NCBI RefSeq assembly: GCF_031348265.1 | Contig: NZ_CP133771.1 | Span: 3,658,001-3,722,000 of the forward strand | Source: Streptomyces collinus | GTDB taxonomy: Bacteria > Actinomycetota > Actinomycetes > Streptomycetales > Streptomycetaceae | Direction of reading: 5' to 3' | DNA length: 64,000 nt | Shown here: positions 17,164-25,626 of the stretch, piece by piece | Layout: the number at the start of each line of letters is the position of its first letter | How positions within the stretch are numbered: position 1 is the first letter of the stretch | Notes under the pieces: model-generated | The model's database searches: none | Told to the model about the DNA's origin: nothing | The model's input: only the letters and a program-made list of their open reading frames with translations | Position numbers and translations under genes: made by a program

Positions 17164-19371
17164 TCAGACGCGGGCCGGCTCCCTGTCCTCGTCGCCGCGG
17201 CCGGTGCGGGTGCGCAGGCCCTCGCCCTCCACGTCCACGTTGGGCAGCGCGCGGTCGAGCCACCTGGGCAGCCACCAGGCCTTGCGGCCGAGGAGGGCCA
17301 GGACGGCCGGGACGATGGCCATGCGGACGACGAACGCGTCGAAGAACACCGCGATCGCGAGGCCGAAGCCGATCATCTTGACCATGGACTCGGACGAGCC
17401 GATGAAGCCGGCGAAGACGGCCATCATGATGACCGCGGCGGCGGTGACGACCCGGGCGCCGTGCCGGAACCCGGTGACCACGGCCTGGGCGGGCTTCTCG
17501 CCGTGGACGTAGGCCTCCCGCATCCGGGTCACGAGGAACACCTCGTAGTCCATCGCGAGGCCGAAGACCACGCCGACCATGAAGATCGGCATCATCGACA
17601 TGACCGGCCCGGTCTGCTCCACGCCCATCAGGCCGGACAGCCAGCCCCACTGGAAGACCGCGACGACCGCGCCGAGGGCCGCCATCACCGACAGCAGGAA
17701 GCCGAGGGCCGCCTTCAGCGGGACCAGGATCGAGCGGAACACCACGATCAGCAGGAGGAAGGCCAGCCCGACGACCAGCACGAGATACGGCACCAGCGCG
17801 TCGTTGAGCTTCTCGCTGACGTCGATGTTCATCGCCGTGCTGCCGGTGACCAGGACGTTCGCGTCCGTGTCGGCCTTGATTCCCGCGCCCGCGTCCCGGA
17901 TGCCGTGCACCAGGTTCTCCGTCGTGACGGAGGACGGCTTGGAGCCGGGGATCACGGTGATGGTGGCGGTGTCACCGGCCTTGTTGGGCTGCGCCGGGGT
18001 GACCGTGACGACGTCCTTCAGGCCCTTGATCGCGTCGCCGGTCTCGGTGAAGACCGCCTTGGGGTCGTCGCTGTCCTTCGCGTCGACGACGACCATCAGC
18101 GGGCCGTTGAAGCCAGGACCGAAGCCCTCGGACAGCAGGTCGTAGGCGCGGCGCTGGGTGGTGGAGACCGGCTGGGAGCCGTCGTCGGGCAGGCCCAGTT
18201 CGAGGGAGGTCGCCGGGACGGCGGCCGCGCCGAGGCCGATGACGCCGAGCAGCAGGACCGCGACCGGGCGGCGGACGACGAAGCTCGCCCAGCGCGTGCC
18301 CAGGTTCGGCTTGGCCGGCTTGTCCTGCTTCTTCGCCCGGCCGAGGAGCTTGCCCTTCTCCCCCATCGGCTTCACCTTGCGGCCCGCGTAGCCGAGCAGG
18401 GCCGGGACCATCGTCAGGGCGATCAGCACCGCGATGGCCACCGTGCCCGCCGCCGCGATGCCCATCTTCGTCAGCATGGGGATGTTGACGACGGACAGGC
18501 CCACCAGCGCGATGACCACGGTCAGACCCGCGAAGACCACCGCGGACCCCGCCGTGCCGGCGGCCCGGCCGGCCGCCTCCTCGCGCTCGCGGCCCTCGGC
18601 CAGTTCGGCGCGGTAGCGGGAGACGATGAACAGGGCGTAGTCGATGCCGACGGCCAGGCCGATCATCATCGCGAGGGTGGAGGTGGTCGAGCCGAGGTCC
18701 AGCGCACTGGCCAGGCCCGTGATCGCGGAGACGCCGATGCCCACGCCGATGAGCGCCGTCAGCAGCGGCAGCCCGGCCGCGACCAGCGAGCCGAAGGTGA
18801 TGACCAGGACGACCGCGGCGACCGCGATGCCGATGATCTCGCTGGAGCCGGTGTGCGGAACGGCCTGGAGCGCGTCACCGCCGATCTCGACGGTCAGCCC
18901 GGCCTCGCGCGCGTCCTGCGCACTGTCCTTGAGGGCGTCCTTCGCCGCGTCGTCCAGCTCCATGCCGGAGACCTTGTACGACACCTGCGCGTACGCGATC
19001 GTGCCGTCCTTGCTGACGGCCTTCGCCCGGTACGGGTCGGTGACGCGGACGACCTCGGAGCCGTCGGACAGCTCCTTCACCGTCTCCTGGACCGTCGCCT
19101 TGTTGCCGGGGTCGGTCATCTTCTCGCCGCTCGGCGCCTTGAAGACGACGCGTGCGGTGGCTCCGTCGGCGCTGGTGCCGGGGAAGCGCTGCTCCAGCAG
19201 GTCGAAGGCCTTCTGGGCCTCGGTGCCGGGGATGGAGAACGAGCTGTTGCCCGCGGCGGGGGCACTGGCCGCGCCGACACCGGCGAGGGTCAGCAGCGCC
19301 ACCCATATCAGGGCGACGAAGTGCCGCCGCCGGAACGAGAGCCGGCCGAGTTTGTAGAGGAAAGTGGCCAC
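17164..19371 (-). CDS. MMPL-family RND transporter
   Basis: 735 aa, GTG start. A 12-helix RND exporter of the MmpL/YdfJ type. Helix 1 is followed by a large extracytoplasmic domain (SFSIPGTEAQKAFDLLEQRFPG). The block of helices 2-6 includes SEIIGIAVAAVVLVITFGS and GLAVGIDYALFIVSRYR, with the conserved proton-relay Asp/Tyr. The second half repeats this with FGLAMDYEVFLVTRMREAY. The tail is charged. Substrate is unknown: lipids, siderophores and toxic hydrophobic compounds are all possible. The TetR gene upstream in the same direction, with its operators, suggests local repression. Confidence 0.93.
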   Translation of the reverse strand: MATFLYKLGRLSFRRRHFVALIWVALLTLAGVGAASAPAAGNSSFSIPGTEAQKAFDLLEQRFPGTSADGATARVVFKAPSGEKMTDPGNKATVQETVKELSDGSEVVRVTDPYRAKAVSKDGTIAYAQVSYKVSGMELDDAAKDALKDSAQDAREAGLTVEIGGDALQAVPHTGSSEIIGIAVAAVVLVITFGSLVAAGLPLLTALIGVGIGVSAITGLASALDLGSTTSTLAMMIGLAVGIDYALFIVSRYRAELAEGREREEAAGRAAGTAGSAVVFAGLTVVIALVGLSVVNIPMLTKMGIAAAGTVAIAVLIALTMVPALLGYAGRKVKPMGEKGKLLGRAKKQDKPAKPNLGTRWASFVVRRPVAVLLLGVIGLGAAAVPATSLELGLPDDGSQPVSTTQRRAYDLLSEGFGPGFNGPLMVVVDAKDSDDPKAVFTETGDAIKGLKDVVTVTPAQPNKAGDTATITVIPGSKPSSVTTENLVHGIRDAGAGIKADTDANVLVTGSTAMNIDVSEKLNDALVPYLVLVVGLAFLLLIVVFRSILVPLKAALGFLLSVMAALGAVVAVFQWGWLSGLMGVEQTGPVMSMMPIFMVGVVFGLAMDYEVFLVTRMREAYVHGEKPAQAVVTGFRHGARVVTAAAVIMMAVFAGFIGSSESMVKMIGFGLAIAVFFDAFVVRMAIVPAVLALLGRKAWWLPRWLDRALPNVDVEGEGLRTRTGRGDEDREPARV

Positions 19372-19468
19372 GAGGGCGTACTCCCGGTCAGTCGTGGGGT
19401 GTTCAGGGCAGGGGTGATCGGCCCGACGACGTGAGCGGATACGTCAGGTAGGGGCTGGCTGAGGGGGA

Positions 19469-20068
19469 CTACTCGGTGGGCACGCCGAGGGCGGGGAGGA
19501 CCACGGCGTCGATGTACGAGAGGAGGAACCGCTGCGTCGGAGGCTGGTCGTCGATCAGCGTGCGCGTCGCGAACGCGCCGATGAGCATGTGGACGACGTA
19601 GTCCAGGGCCGGGCAGTCGGCGCGGACCTCGCCTCTGTCGACGGCCCGCTGCACCACCCGGTGGAACTCCTCCATCTCCGGCTCCACGAGGAGTTCCTTG
19701 AACGCCTGGAGGAGGTCGGGGTTGGCGTGCACCGCCATGAACAGGCCCCGCATCAGCGCGGCGTTCTGCTGCATGGTGCAGTCGTCCTCACGGGAGGTGA
19801 GGGCGTGCAGGTCGCCCCGCAGGGAACCGGTGTCGATGTCGGCGATGTTGCCCGGCTTGTTGTGCCGGATCGCCTTCGCCACCAGCTCCGGCTTGCCGCC
19901 CCACTGGCGGTAGAGGGTGGCCTTGCTGGACCGGGTGCGCGCGGCCACGGCGTCCATGGTGAGGGCGTCGTAGCCGACTTCGCGGAGCAGGTCGAGCACG
20001 GCCGTGTAGAGCTCGGCCTCACGCTCGGGGGTGATCCGACTGCGACGCGCGGCGGCGACCTCAGTCAT
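19469..20068 (-). CDS. TetR-family repressor (probable regulator of the MMPL gene)
   Basis: 199 aa from the ATG at 20068, supported by GGAAGGTGAGCGAG just upstream; an in-frame start 45 bp earlier overlaps the operator. N-terminal helix-turn-helix: LREVGYDALTMDAVAARTRSSKATLYRQWGGK, about residues 28-58. The C-terminal ligand domain matches TetR_C_16-like sequences (HMLIGAFATRTLIDDQPPT). It lies 97 bp upstream of the MMPL gene on the same strand and is divergent from tricorn. Two palindromes precede it. Confidence 0.92.
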   Translation of the reverse strand: MTEVAAARRSRITPEREAELYTAVLDLLREVGYDALTMDAVAARTRSSKATLYRQWGGKPELVAKAIRHNKPGNIADIDTGSLRGDLHALTSREDDCTMQQNAALMRGLFMAVHANPDLLQAFKELLVEPEMEEFHRVVQRAVDRGEVRADCPALDYVVHMLIGAFATRTLIDDQPPTQRFLLSYIDAVVLPALGVPTE

Positions 20069-20092
20069 CTCGCTCACCTTCCTGACTCCGAA

Positions 20093-20151
20093 CGACACGG
20101 TTTCGTACGCCACGAATGTAGCGCACCACTCATGAAAACGAAACCGTTTCG
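20093..20151. promoter_or_regulatory. Paired TetR-type operators between the TetR gene and tricorn
   Basis: Two similar 13-bp palindromes: CGACACGGTTTCG at 20093-20105 and CGAAACCGTTTCG at 20139-20151 (the second with perfect 6-bp arms around one base). Both are followed directly by TACG, so each also carries GTTTCGTACG. Centres are 46 bp apart. This is the only AT-richer stretch here and must contain the tetR promoter, so autoregulation is the simplest reading. Confidence 0.6.
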
Positions 20152-20223
20152 TACGTGTGCTGGGTCACGGGCGCGCTTTTGCCTTGAGTTGCCCTGGTCC
20201 GTCCCCCGGCAAAGCATGAGGAC

Positions 20224-23200
20224 GTGACCTATCTGCGTCTGCCGCACCTCCATGACGACCTGCTGTGCTTCGTGGCCGAGGACGACCTCTGGCTCGCCCC
20301 GCTCGACACCCCCGGCCGGGCCTGGCGGCTCACCGTCGACCGCACCAAACTGGGCCACCCCCGCTTCTCGCCCGACGGCCGCCACCTCGCCTGCACGAGC
20401 TGGCGCAGCCTGGTGCCCGAGGTCCACGTCGTCCCGGTGGACGGGGGCCCGGGCCGCCAGGTGAGCCACTGGGGCAGCGCCGACACCCGGGTCTGCGGCT
20501 GGACCCCGGAGGGCGAGATCCTGGCCGTGGCCTCGCACGGCGAGCCCTTCTCCTACTTCACCTGGGCCTACAAGATCTCCCCCGACGGCGACCCGGGCCG
20601 CAAGCTGCCCTGGGGGCCGGTCTCCGACATCCAGGTCGCCGACGTGGACGGGGAGCGCAAGTCCCTGCTCCTGACCGGCACCCCGCCGCACGAACCGGCG
20701 TCCTGGAAGCGCTACCGCGGCGGGGCGACGGGCCGGCTCTGGCTGCACGGCGAACGGCTACTCGAAGGCATCGGCGGCCATCTGCACTCCCCCCTGTTCG
20801 TCGGCGGCCGCATCGCGTTCCTCTCCGACCACGAGGGCGTCGCCAACCTCTACTCGTGCGCCTACGACGGCTCGGACCTGCGCCGGCACACCGACCACGA
20901 CGCCTTCTACGCCCGGCACGCCGCGAGCGACGGCACCCGGGTGGTGTACCAGTGCGCGGGCGACCTGTGGATCGTCGACGACCTCTCCCCCGGCTCCGGC
21001 CCGCGCCGGCTGGACGTACGCCTCAGCGGGCCGCGGGCAGGGCGGCGCCCCTACCAGGTGGCGGCCTCCCGGCACCTCGACGGGCTCTCCGTCGACGAGA
21101 CCGGGCGGGCCAGTGCCGTCGTGGTGCGCGGCAGCCTCTACTGGCTGACCCACCGGGACGGCCCCGCCCGCACCCTCACCGACACCCCCGGCGTCCGGGT
21201 GCGGCTGCCCGAGATGCTCGGCGCGAGCGGGCGCGTGGCGTACGTGACGGACGCGGAGGGCGAGGACGCCGTCGAGATCGCCTCCCTGCCCCGGGCGAGC
21301 GGCGAACGGGCACCCCGGCGTCACGCTCCGGGCGCGCTGGGCCGGGTGCGCGAACTGGTCTCGGACCCGGAGGGCCAGCGGCTGGCGGTCGCCTCGCACG
21401 ACGGCCGGCTCCTCCTCGTCGACGTCACGGAGGACTCCGACGGGGAGGTCACCGAGCTGATCCGGTCGGTCAACGGGCCCGTGCACGACCTCGCCTTCTC
21501 CCCGGACGGGGCGTGGCTGACCTGGTCCCACCCGGGCATCGGGCGGACCCTGCGGCAGATCAAGATGGCCCGGCTCGCCGACCGGCTGATCGTCGACGTG
21601 ACCAACGGCCGCTTCGAGGACGAGAACCCGGTCTTCACCCGCGACGGCCGCTACCTCGCCTTCCTGTCCTGGCGCGGCTTCGACCCCGTCTACGACGTGC
21701 ACACCGGCGACCTGTCCTTCCCGCTGGGCTGCCGCCCGTACCTCGTGCCGCTGTCCTCCGCGACGCCCTCCCCGTTCGCGGTGAACCCCGAGGGCCGCCC
21801 GGCCGCCGGGGGCCTGGACCCGGTGGAGGACGACGACGATGGCGACAACGGGGCCGTGACCGTCGAGGTCGAGGGGCTGGAGAGCCGCGTCACCCCGTTC
21901 CCGGTGGCCGCCTCCAAGTACTCCGCGCTGCACCCGGTGGCGGGCGGCGGGCTGGTGTGGCTGCGCTGGCCGATCTCGGGCGCCCTCGGCGAGACGTTCG
22001 CCAACCCCGACGACACCACCGGCCGGCCGACCCTGGAGCACTTCGGCATCACCAAGGCCAGGAAGACCGAACTCGCCCAGCACCTGGACTGGTTCGCCGT
22101 CAGCGGCGACGGCAGCCGGCTGGTGATCGTCGACGAGGGCGAACTGCGCGCGGTGCCGGCCAACGAGCCGGGCGACAGCGACTCCACCGTGTGGATCGAC
22201 GCCCGCCGCATCCTGCACACGGTCGACCCGGCGGCGGAGTGGCGGCAGTCGTACGAGGAGGCCGGGCGGCTGATCCGGGCCCACTTCTGGGATCCGGGCA
22301 TGTGCGGCATCGACTGGGACGGGGTGCTCGACCAGTACCGCCCGCTGGTCGAACGGGTCGCCTCCCCCGACGAGTTCGCCGACCTGCTCCGCGAGGTCCT
22401 CGGCGAACTGGGCACGTCCCACGCCTACGTCACCGCCGCCCGGCGCAACGAGGGCCCGCCGCACTACCAGCGCCGGCAGGGCCTGCTGGGCGCCAACTTC
22501 GTACGCAGGGACAGCGGCTGGGCGGTCAAACGGATCCTGCTCGGCGACTCCTCCGACTCCAAGGCCCGCTCCCCACTGGCCGGTTCGGGCATCCGGGAGG
22601 GCGCGGTCCTCACCCATGTGGACGGCCGCCCGGTGGATCCGGACGCGGGCCCCTACCCGCTGCTGGCCGGCGCGGGCGGTACGACGGTGGAGCTGACCTT
22701 CGACCAGGCCGAGGGCACGGGCGCGGGCCCCGCCCGGCGGGTCGCCGTCGTCCCGCTCGTCGACGAACGGCCGCTGCGCTACCAGGACTGGGTGGCCAAA
22801 CGCCGTGCCGTGGTACGCGAGTTGAGCGGCGGCCGCTGCGGCTACCTGCACATCCCCGACATGGGCGGCTCGGGCTGGGCACAGTTCAACCGCGACCTGC
22901 GCATGGAGGTGTCCCGGCCTGCCCTGATCGTGGACGTGCGCGGCAACGCCGGCGGTCACATCAGCGAGCTGGTCATCGAGACGCTGAGCCGGACCATCCT
23001 GGGCTGGGACCTGACCCGCGACGCCCAGCCGGTGTCGTACACCTCGAACGCGCCACGCGGCCCGGTGGTGGCCCTGGCCGACGAGGCGACCTCCTCCGAC
23101 GGCGACATGATCACCGCCGCGTTCAAGCTGCTGAGGCTCGGCCCGGTCGTGGGGCAGCGCACCTGGGGCGGGGTGGTCGGTATGACCGGCCGGCACGAAC

Positions 23201-23460
23201 TGGGCGACGGCACGGTGATCACGGTGCCGATGAACGCGGCCTGGTTCGACGCCTACGGCTGGTCGGTGGAGAACAAGGGCGTCTCCCCCGACATCGACGT
23301 CCTGCGCACCCCGCTGGACTGGGCCGAGGGGCGGCACGCCCAGCTGACCGACGCGGTGGAGCTGGCGCTCGGACTGCTGGAGAGCAACCCGCCGGCGACG
23401 CCGCCGACCTACAGCGACGTACCGGACCGCTCCCGCCCGAAGCTGCCGCCCAGGAGCTGA
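20224..23460 (+). CDS. Tricorn protease homologue (S41 family)
   Basis: 1078 aa, GTG start. A very large cytosolic protease that trims peptides released by the proteasome and others. Order: six-bladed beta-propeller (about 1-300), seven-bladed propeller (about 310-640), a mixed helical C1 domain, PDZ domain (about 750-840), then the S41 catalytic domain. Active-site residues match the family: H733 in LGTSHAYV, Ser at 957-958 in DEATSSDGDM, E1016 in WSVENKGVSPD. GNAGGH lies in the oxyanion region. An acidic insert with DDDDGDNG is near residue 540. It has a free-standing promoter region shared with the TetR gene. Confidence 0.95.
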   Translation: MTYLRLPHLHDDLLCFVAEDDLWLAPLDTPGRAWRLTVDRTKLGHPRFSPDGRHLACTSWRSLVPEVHVVPVDGGPGRQVSHWGSADTRVCGWTPEGEILAVASHGEPFSYFTWAYKISPDGDPGRKLPWGPVSDIQVADVDGERKSLLLTGTPPHEPASWKRYRGGATGRLWLHGERLLEGIGGHLHSPLFVGGRIAFLSDHEGVANLYSCAYDGSDLRRHTDHDAFYARHAASDGTRVVYQCAGDLWIVDDLSPGSGPRRLDVRLSGPRAGRRPYQVAASRHLDGLSVDETGRASAVVVRGSLYWLTHRDGPARTLTDTPGVRVRLPEMLGASGRVAYVTDAEGEDAVEIASLPRASGERAPRRHAPGALGRVRELVSDPEGQRLAVASHDGRLLLVDVTEDSDGEVTELIRSVNGPVHDLAFSPDGAWLTWSHPGIGRTLRQIKMARLADRLIVDVTNGRFEDENPVFTRDGRYLAFLSWRGFDPVYDVHTGDLSFPLGCRPYLVPLSSATPSPFAVNPEGRPAAGGLDPVEDDDDGDNGAVTVEVEGLESRVTPFPVAASKYSALHPVAGGGLVWLRWPISGALGETFANPDDTTGRPTLEHFGITKARKTELAQHLDWFAVSGDGSRLVIVDEGELRAVPANEPGDSDSTVWIDARRILHTVDPAAEWRQSYEEAGRLIRAHFWDPGMCGIDWDGVLDQYRPLVERVASPDEFADLLREVLGELGTSHAYVTAARRNEGPPHYQRRQGLLGANFVRRDSGWAVKRILLGDSSDSKARSPLAGSGIREGAVLTHVDGRPVDPDAGPYPLLAGAGGTTVELTFDQAEGTGAGPARRVAVVPLVDERPLRYQDWVAKRRAVVRELSGGRCGYLHIPDMGGSGWAQFNRDLRMEVSRPALIVDVRGNAGGHISELVIETLSRTILGWDLTRDAQPVSYTSNAPRGPVVALADEATSSDGDMITAAFKLLRLGPVVGQRTWGGVVGMTGRHELGDGTVITVPMNAAWFDAYGWSVENKGVSPDIDVLRTPLDWAEGRHAQLTDAVELALGLLESNPPATPPTYSDVPDRSRPKLPPRS

Positions 23461-23481
23461 ACGCCCTGCTCGTACGGGAAA

Positions 23482-23506
23482 GGGGCGTCCCGCACGGGGA
23501 CGCCCC
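23482..23506 (+). terminator. Hairpin after the tricorn gene
   Basis: GGGGCGTCCC (23482-23491) pairs with GGGACGCCCC (23497-23506) around a 5-nt loop. It lies 22 bp after the tricorn stop and 21 bp before the stop of the convergent small gene at 23527, so it can serve both. Confidence 0.7.
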
Positions 23507-23526
23507 AGTCCGCTCAGCACGCAACG

Positions 23527-23745
23527 TCAGGCGTCGAAGTCCTGGTCGAAGCGGTCCTCCTGCTCGCGCTCACGGTCGCGGTGCGGCTCCGTGCGCTCAC
23601 GGTCGCGCTGCGGCCGCGAGGGGTCCATGTCCTCGTCGCGCCGGCGGTCGCGGCCCGGCACCTGCTCACGAGCCTGCTCCGCCTTCTGGCGAGCCTGGTT
23701 CTGCCACTGCTCGGACTTCTCCTGGAACTGGTCCTTCATACCCAT
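23527..23745 (-). CDS. Small, highly charged hypothetical protein
   Basis: 72 aa from the ATG at 23745, 10 nt after GGGAG. A second ATG two codons in is less well placed. The protein opens MGMKDQFQEKSEQWQNQARQ and then is almost wholly Arg, Asp, Glu, Gln and Pro. It is predicted to be an amphipathic helix followed by a disordered charged tail. The N-terminal half resembles small CsbD-like or stress-associated proteins of streptomycetes, but the match is weak. No function assigned. Confidence 0.75.
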   Translation of the reverse strand: MGMKDQFQEKSEQWQNQARQKAEQAREQVPGRDRRRDEDMDPSRPQRDRERTEPHRDREREQEDRFDQDFDA

Positions 23746-23821
23746 GTGGGTTCACTCCCGTTGGGGGTGAGGGGATCTGGCTCGATCAGATTCACACGGG
23801 CCGTGACGCTGCGCATGTCGA

Positions 23822-24706
23822 TCACTTACGGAGCGTAGTTCGCTGCTGTTCATCGGCCTCGCCACCCGCCCCGACCAGGCCTGTGCGCATGCCCGTCAGC
23901 CGGTCCGCGAACCGCCGCATCTCGCGCTGGCCCACCGTCCCGATGACGCCGGGCAGATAGCCGCGCACGCCCTGCATCCCGCGCAGCCACCACTGCCCGT
24001 ACACATGGCTCGACCGGCGCTCGATCCCCTCCACGAGCCGGTCCACGGCCGGCCCCAGCGGGTAGGTCTTGTTGGACGGCCAGGGCAGCCGCTGCCTCAA
24101 CTCCCGCATGACGTCGTCCTGGTCGGCCCCGCGCACCATGTCGGTGTCGGTCCACGACAGATATCCGACGCCCACCTTCACTCCCCGGTGCCCGACCTCG
24201 GCCCGCAGGCTGTGCGCGTACGCCTCCACACCGGACTTGGACGCGCAGTACGCGGTCATCATCGGCGCCGGGGTGATCGCGGCGAGGGACGCGATCTGCA
24301 GCAGATACCCCCGGCTCTCCAGCAGCGACGGCAGGAAGGCGCGGCCGGTCACCGCCGAGCCGATCAGGTTGACCTCGATCACCCGCCTCCAGGACTCCGG
24401 ATCGGAGTCGGCGAAGGGACCGCCGGTGGCGACACCGGCGTTGGCGACGACGATGTCGACCCGCCCGAAGCGCTCCTTGACCTCGCTCGCGACCCGGGTC
24501 ATCGCCTCGTGGTCGGTGACGTCGGCGTGCCAGTGGTCGCTGTCGCCGTGCAGCCGCCCGGAGACCTGCTTGAGCCCGTCCGGCTCCAGGCCGACCAGCG
24601 CCACCTTCACCCCGCGCGCGGAGAGCTTGCGGGCCAGCAACTCCCCGACGCCGCGCGCCGCCCCGGTCACCACGGCGACCTTGCCTTCGAGGCTCACCCT
24701 GCTCAT
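23822..24706 (-). CDS. Short-chain dehydrogenase/reductase (third gene of the monooxygenase operon)
   Basis: 294 aa, ATG start after GAGGAG, overlapping the stop of the upstream hydrolase gene (ATGA). Classical SDR: nucleotide-binding VVTGAARGVGELLA, DVTDHEAM, the NAG motif in IVVANAGVATGG, and active-site Ser (IASLAAITPA) with YCASK. The C-terminus extends about 40 residues beyond the usual SDR core. In context it could supply or use the ketone handled by the monooxygenase, for example by oxidising a secondary alcohol. It resembles the mycobacterial SadH-type SDRs in length and layout. Confidence 0.9.
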   Translation of the reverse strand: MSRVSLEGKVAVVTGAARGVGELLARKLSARGVKVALVGLEPDGLKQVSGRLHGDSDHWHADVTDHEAMTRVASEVKERFGRVDIVVANAGVATGGPFADSDPESWRRVIEVNLIGSAVTGRAFLPSLLESRGYLLQIASLAAITPAPMMTAYCASKSGVEAYAHSLRAEVGHRGVKVGVGYLSWTDTDMVRGADQDDVMRELRQRLPWPSNKTYPLGPAVDRLVEGIERRSSHVYGQWWLRGMQGVRGYLPGVIGTVGQREMRRFADRLTGMRTGLVGAGGEADEQQRTTLRK

Positions 24707-25626
24707 GCGCTCTCCTCGGATACGACCTGGATGTGTGTGCGGACCAGTTCCCGGATGGTGCCGGTGACCGGTTCCGGCGCCTCGACGGGCGTCATGTGGC
24801 CGATGCCCGGCAGTTCGACGATGCCGGTACACCGCGGCAGCGCGGCGGCCAGGGCCCGGCTCTGCCCCGGCGGCGTCAGCCGGTCCGCCGTCCCGACGAT
24901 CACGGCCGTGGGCACGTCCAGCGCCCGCACGCCGTGGTCGAGGTCGAGCAGATCCAGCACCTGCGACCATGCGTGGCGGACCTTGCGGGGGCAGGCGTGC
25001 ACGATCCGGGCGCACGCCTCGATCATGTCCGGGGCCGAACCGGGGCCCATCGTCCCGTACTTCAGGATCCGGCGGGCCAGCGGTGTGACCGGCCCGAGCG
25101 GGGCACGGGAGCCCAGGATCCGCCGGGTCAGCCAGGTCCGCACCGGCCCGGCCCGCAGGGGGACGACGGTGGACGCCGCGACCAGCTGCGAACTGCCCGT
25201 GCTGCACAGCAGGACCGCCGCCGCATGCGCACGGAACGCGGCTCTGGCGGACGCCGCCATGACGGTCATCCCGCCCATGGAGTGCCCGGCGACCACGGCC
25301 TGTTCGCCGGGCGCGAGGGTGGCCTCCAGTACGGCTTCCAGATCGTCGGCGAGCGCGTCGGGGCTGCACGCGGGGCTCGCCGGGCTGCGCCCGTGGCCGC
25401 GCTGGTCGTAGGCGATGACCCGGTGGTCCGCGGCCAGGTCGCGGATCTGCGCGGCCCAGAAGGCGGTGGAGCAGGTCCAGCCATGGGCGAGGACGACAGC
25501 GGGGGCGCCCTCGGGCCCGTGGACCTCGACGTGCAGCCGGGCGCCGTCGGCGGAGACGGCGGTCAGTTCACGCGCCGGGGCGGGCGGGGCGTAGGGGCCG
25601 GAGTCGACGTGCAGGAGGCGGCTCAC
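24703..25626 (-). CDS. Alpha/beta-hydrolase (esterase/lipase type)
   Basis: 307 aa, GTG start overlapping the stop of the monooxygenase gene (GTGA) and itself coupled to the SDR gene. Catalytic triad candidates are clear: nucleophile Ser in VVAGHSMGGMT, Asp in VIVGTADRLTPPG, His in LPGIGHMTPVE. The oxyanion region is LAHGWTCSTAFW. YDQRGHGRS is the common fold motif. The coupled gene order suggests it hydrolyses the ester made by the Baeyer-Villiger enzyme. That pathway link is inference. Confidence 0.9.
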   Translation of the reverse strand: MSRLLHVDSGPYAPPAPARELTAVSADGARLHVEVHGPEGAPAVVLAHGWTCSTAFWAAQIRDLAADHRVIAYDQRGHGRSPASPACSPDALADDLEAVLEATLAPGEQAVVAGHSMGGMTVMAASARAAFRAHAAAVLLCSTGSSQLVAASTVVPLRAGPVRTWLTRRILGSRAPLGPVTPLARRILKYGTMGPGSAPDMIEACARIVHACPRKVRHAWSQVLDLLDLDHGVRALDVPTAVIVGTADRLTPPGQSRALAAALPRCTGIVELPGIGHMTPVEAPEPVTGTIRELVRTHIQVVSEESA

